The notes beneath the pieces were generated by a model that saw nothing but the letters and a program-made list of their open reading frames with translations, did no database searches and was not told where the DNA came from. This document shows positions 62,116-64,000 of a stretch of DNA of 64,000 nucleotides, one piece after another. The stretch lies in assembly GCF_051020985.1 (NCBI RefSeq), contig NW_027475134.1, positions 806,001-870,000 of the forward strand, given 5' to 3'. This DNA comes from Nomia melanderi (Eukaryota > Arthropoda > Insecta > Hymenoptera > Halictidae). Each line of letters begins with the position of its first letter. The stretch's first letter is position 1. The position numbers were made by a program, and so were the translations under genes.

Positions 62116-64000
62116 AATCTGTGCAGCGGGAACGACCTCGGACCACCAGGGGCCGAGAAAACTACCGTCTCATGGGGCCGGTCACTCAGGGTCAGTGAAA
62201 AATCCAATATATATCTGCTGATATCTCGGGTGCTATTACAGATAGCGCAATAAATCAAAGTGCATTGTCTGTAGGAGGCCCTGGCGCATGAATCTGTGCA
62301 GCGGGAACGACCTCGGACCACCAGGGGCAGAGAAAACCACAGTCTCATGGGGCCAGACACTCAGGGTCAGTGAAAAATCCAATATATATCTGCTGATATC
62401 TCGGGTGCTATTACAGATAGCGCAATAAATCAAAGTGCATTGTCTGTAGGAGGCCCTGGCGCATGAACCTGTGCAGCGGGAACGACCTCGGACCTCCAGG
62501 GGCCGAGAAAACCACCGTCACATGGGGCCGGACACTCAGGGTCAGGGGAAAATCCAATATATATCTGGTGATATCTCGGGTGCTATTAGAGATAGCGCAA
62601 TAAATCAAAGTGCATTGTATGTAGGAGGCCCTGGCGCATGAATCTGTGCAGCGGGAACGACCTCGGACCATCAGGGGCCGAAAAAACCACAGTCTCATGG
62701 GGCCGGACACTCAGGGTCAGTGAAAAATCCAATATATATCTGGTGATATCTCGGCTGCTATTACAGATAGCGCAATAAATCAAAGTGCATTGTCTGTAGG
62801 AGGCCCTGGCGCATGAATCTGTGCAGCGGGAACGACCTCGGACCACCATGGGCGAGACCACCACCTTCTCATGGGGCCGGACACTCAGGGTCAGGGAAAA
62901 ATCCAATATATATCTGGTGATATCTCGGGTGCTATTAGAGATAGCGCAATAAATCAAAGTGCACTACCTGTAGGAGGCCCTGGCGCATGAATCTTTGCAG
63001 CGGAAACGTCCTCGGACCTCCAGGGGCCGAGACAACGACCGTCTCATGGGGCCGGACACTCAGGGTCAGGGTAAAATCCAATATATATCTGGTGATATCT
63101 CGGGTGCTATTAGAGATAGCGCAATAAACCAAAGTGAATTATCTGCAGGAGGCCCTGGCGCATGAATCTGTGCAACGGGAACGACCTCGGACCACCAGGG
63201 GCCGAGAAAACCACAGTCTCATGGGGCCGGACACTCAGGGTCAGTGAAAAATCCAATATATATCTGCTGATATCTCGGGTGCTATTACAGATAGCGCAAT
63301 AAATCAAAGTGCATTGTCTGTAGGAGGCCCTGGCGCATGAATCTGTGCAACGGGAACGACCTCGGACCACCAGGGGACGAGAAAACCACAGTCTCATGGG
63401 GCCGGACACTCAGGGTCAGGGGAAAATCCAATATATATCTGGTGATATCTCGGGTGCTAATAGAGATAGCGCAATAAACGAAAGTGCATTGTCTGTAGGA
63501 GGCCCTGCCGCATGAATCTGTGCAGCGGGAACGACCTCGGAACACCAGGGACCGAGAAAACCACCGTCTCATGGGGCCGGATACTCAGGGTCAGGGGAAA
63601 ATCCAATATATATCTGGTGATATCTCGGGTGCTATTACAGATAGGGCAATAAATCAAAGTGCATTGTCTGTAGGAGGCCCTTGCGCATGAATCTGTGCAG
63701 CGGGACCGACCTCGGACGACCAGGGGCCGAGAAAACCACAGTCTCATGGGGCCGGTCACTCAGGGTCAGGGGAAAATCCAATATATATCTGGTGATATCT
63801 CGGGTGCTATTACAGATAGCGCAATAAATCAAAGTGCATTGTCTGTAGGAGGCCCTGGCGCATGAATCTGTGCAACGGGAACGACCTCGGACCACCAGGG
63901 GCCGAGAAAACCACAGTCTCATGGGGCCGGACACTCAGGGTCAGGGGAAAATCCAATATATATCTGGTGATATCTCGGGTGCTATTAGAGATAGCGCAAT
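62116..64000. repeat. F1 tail, copy of 59.15-60.78 kb, then 57.4-57.7 kb
   Basis: Matches 59147-60780 at 2974 bp, with the same 174-bp monomer (near 62853). From about 63700 it agrees better with 57.4-57.7 kb (offset 6298), sharing GCGGGACCGACC and GGCCGGTCACTC. The window ends within this unit, so the array continues. Confidence 0.85.

Larger units (their letters stand above)
1..64000. repeat. 175-bp tandem satellite array, whole window
   Basis: Every stretch of the window is a copy of one 175-bp monomer, all in the same orientation. Recurring landmarks within each monomer are GGCGCATGAATCTG, CGACCTCGG, CCACCAGGGG, CTCATGGGGCCGG, TCAGGGTCAGGG, AATCCAATATATATC, GATATCTCGGGTG and ATAGCGCAATAAA. 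From position 290 to position 63635 there are 362 periods. No unique sequence longer than part of a monomer interrupts the array, and both ends are cut inside it. Arrays of this form are typical of eukaryotic centromeric or pericentromeric heterochromatin. No promoter, splice structure or coding sequence is supported. Confidence 0.98.

Noticed and set aside
187..63934. Hundreds of short ORFs (61-123 aa) on both strands with near-identical translations
   Set aside because: They recur at the 175-bp period, sit on both strands in the same DNA, break every one to two monomers because 175 is not a multiple of three, and resemble no known domain. They are shadows of the satellite.
1..64000. CRISPR array or bacterial repeat system
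   Set aside because: There are no unique spacers between short repeats. The whole 175-bp unit repeats, the array is tens of kilobases long, and no cas genes are present.
1..64000. Primate alpha satellite
   Set aside because: The period is 175 rather than 171 bp, the G+C content is about 53%, and none of the familiar AT-rich alpha-satellite motifs is present.
1..64000. A previously undescribed gene system or operon
   Set aside because: No stretch long enough to encode a protein lies outside the satellite pattern. The interest of the window is in its repeat architecture.

Overview
The window is a single uninterrupted block of satellite DNA. A monomer of 175 bp (about 53% G+C in a representative copy) repeats head to tail in one orientation from base 1 to base 64000, about 365 times. 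I find no gene, RNA gene, transposon, CRISPR array or unique sequence, and both ends are open, so the array continues beyond the window. It must be eukaryotic, since long arrays of roughly 170-bp monomers with higher-order repeats (HORs) are typical of (peri)centromeric heterochromatin. It is not primate alpha satellite. The best organism guess is an amphibian: Xenopus laevis has a centromeric satellite (Fcr1/FCR) of about 174 bp. That link rests on monomer length and HOR style only, not on a remembered sequence.

Two interleaved monomer groups can be told apart. Family 1 (F1) fills 1-16680 and recurs in patches (about 20.4-20.9, 26.0-27.4, 33.25-35.4, 38.1-39.6, 42.8-44.4, 46.7-49.8, 55.9-57.7 and 58.8-64.0 kb). 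Family 2 (F2) begins in mid-monomer at about 16681. It is built from recognisable monomer types, called here V, d, e, f, g, c, X, a and h. Its core is the fixed string d-e-f-g-c-X-a (1225 bp), found whole nine times. Type V has a 36-bp stretch replaced by unrelated sequence of equal length. Type X carries an altered hairpin loop. Type f has a CENP-B-box-like site.

The monomers form nested HORs with offsets that are whole monomer numbers: 13-mers (2274/2275 bp), 30- and 32-mer offsets in F1 (5247/5597 bp), a 10-mer (1750 bp) inside a 32-mer (5600 bp), a 15-mer (2625 bp), a 27-mer (4725 bp, two copies plus a 19-mer derivative), a 17-mer series (2974 bp) and a 6-mer (1050 bp). Small indels are rare: 12 sites account exactly for the net change of -5 bp over 362 periods.

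Nothing here works as a protein-coding system. The plausible biology is structural: a centromeric or heterochromatic array with two short dyads per monomer, retained CpGs, and clear traces of unequal exchange and gene conversion. Because 175 is one more than a multiple of three, each reading frame shifts by one at every monomer, which explains the regular ladder of short spurious ORFs on both strands.
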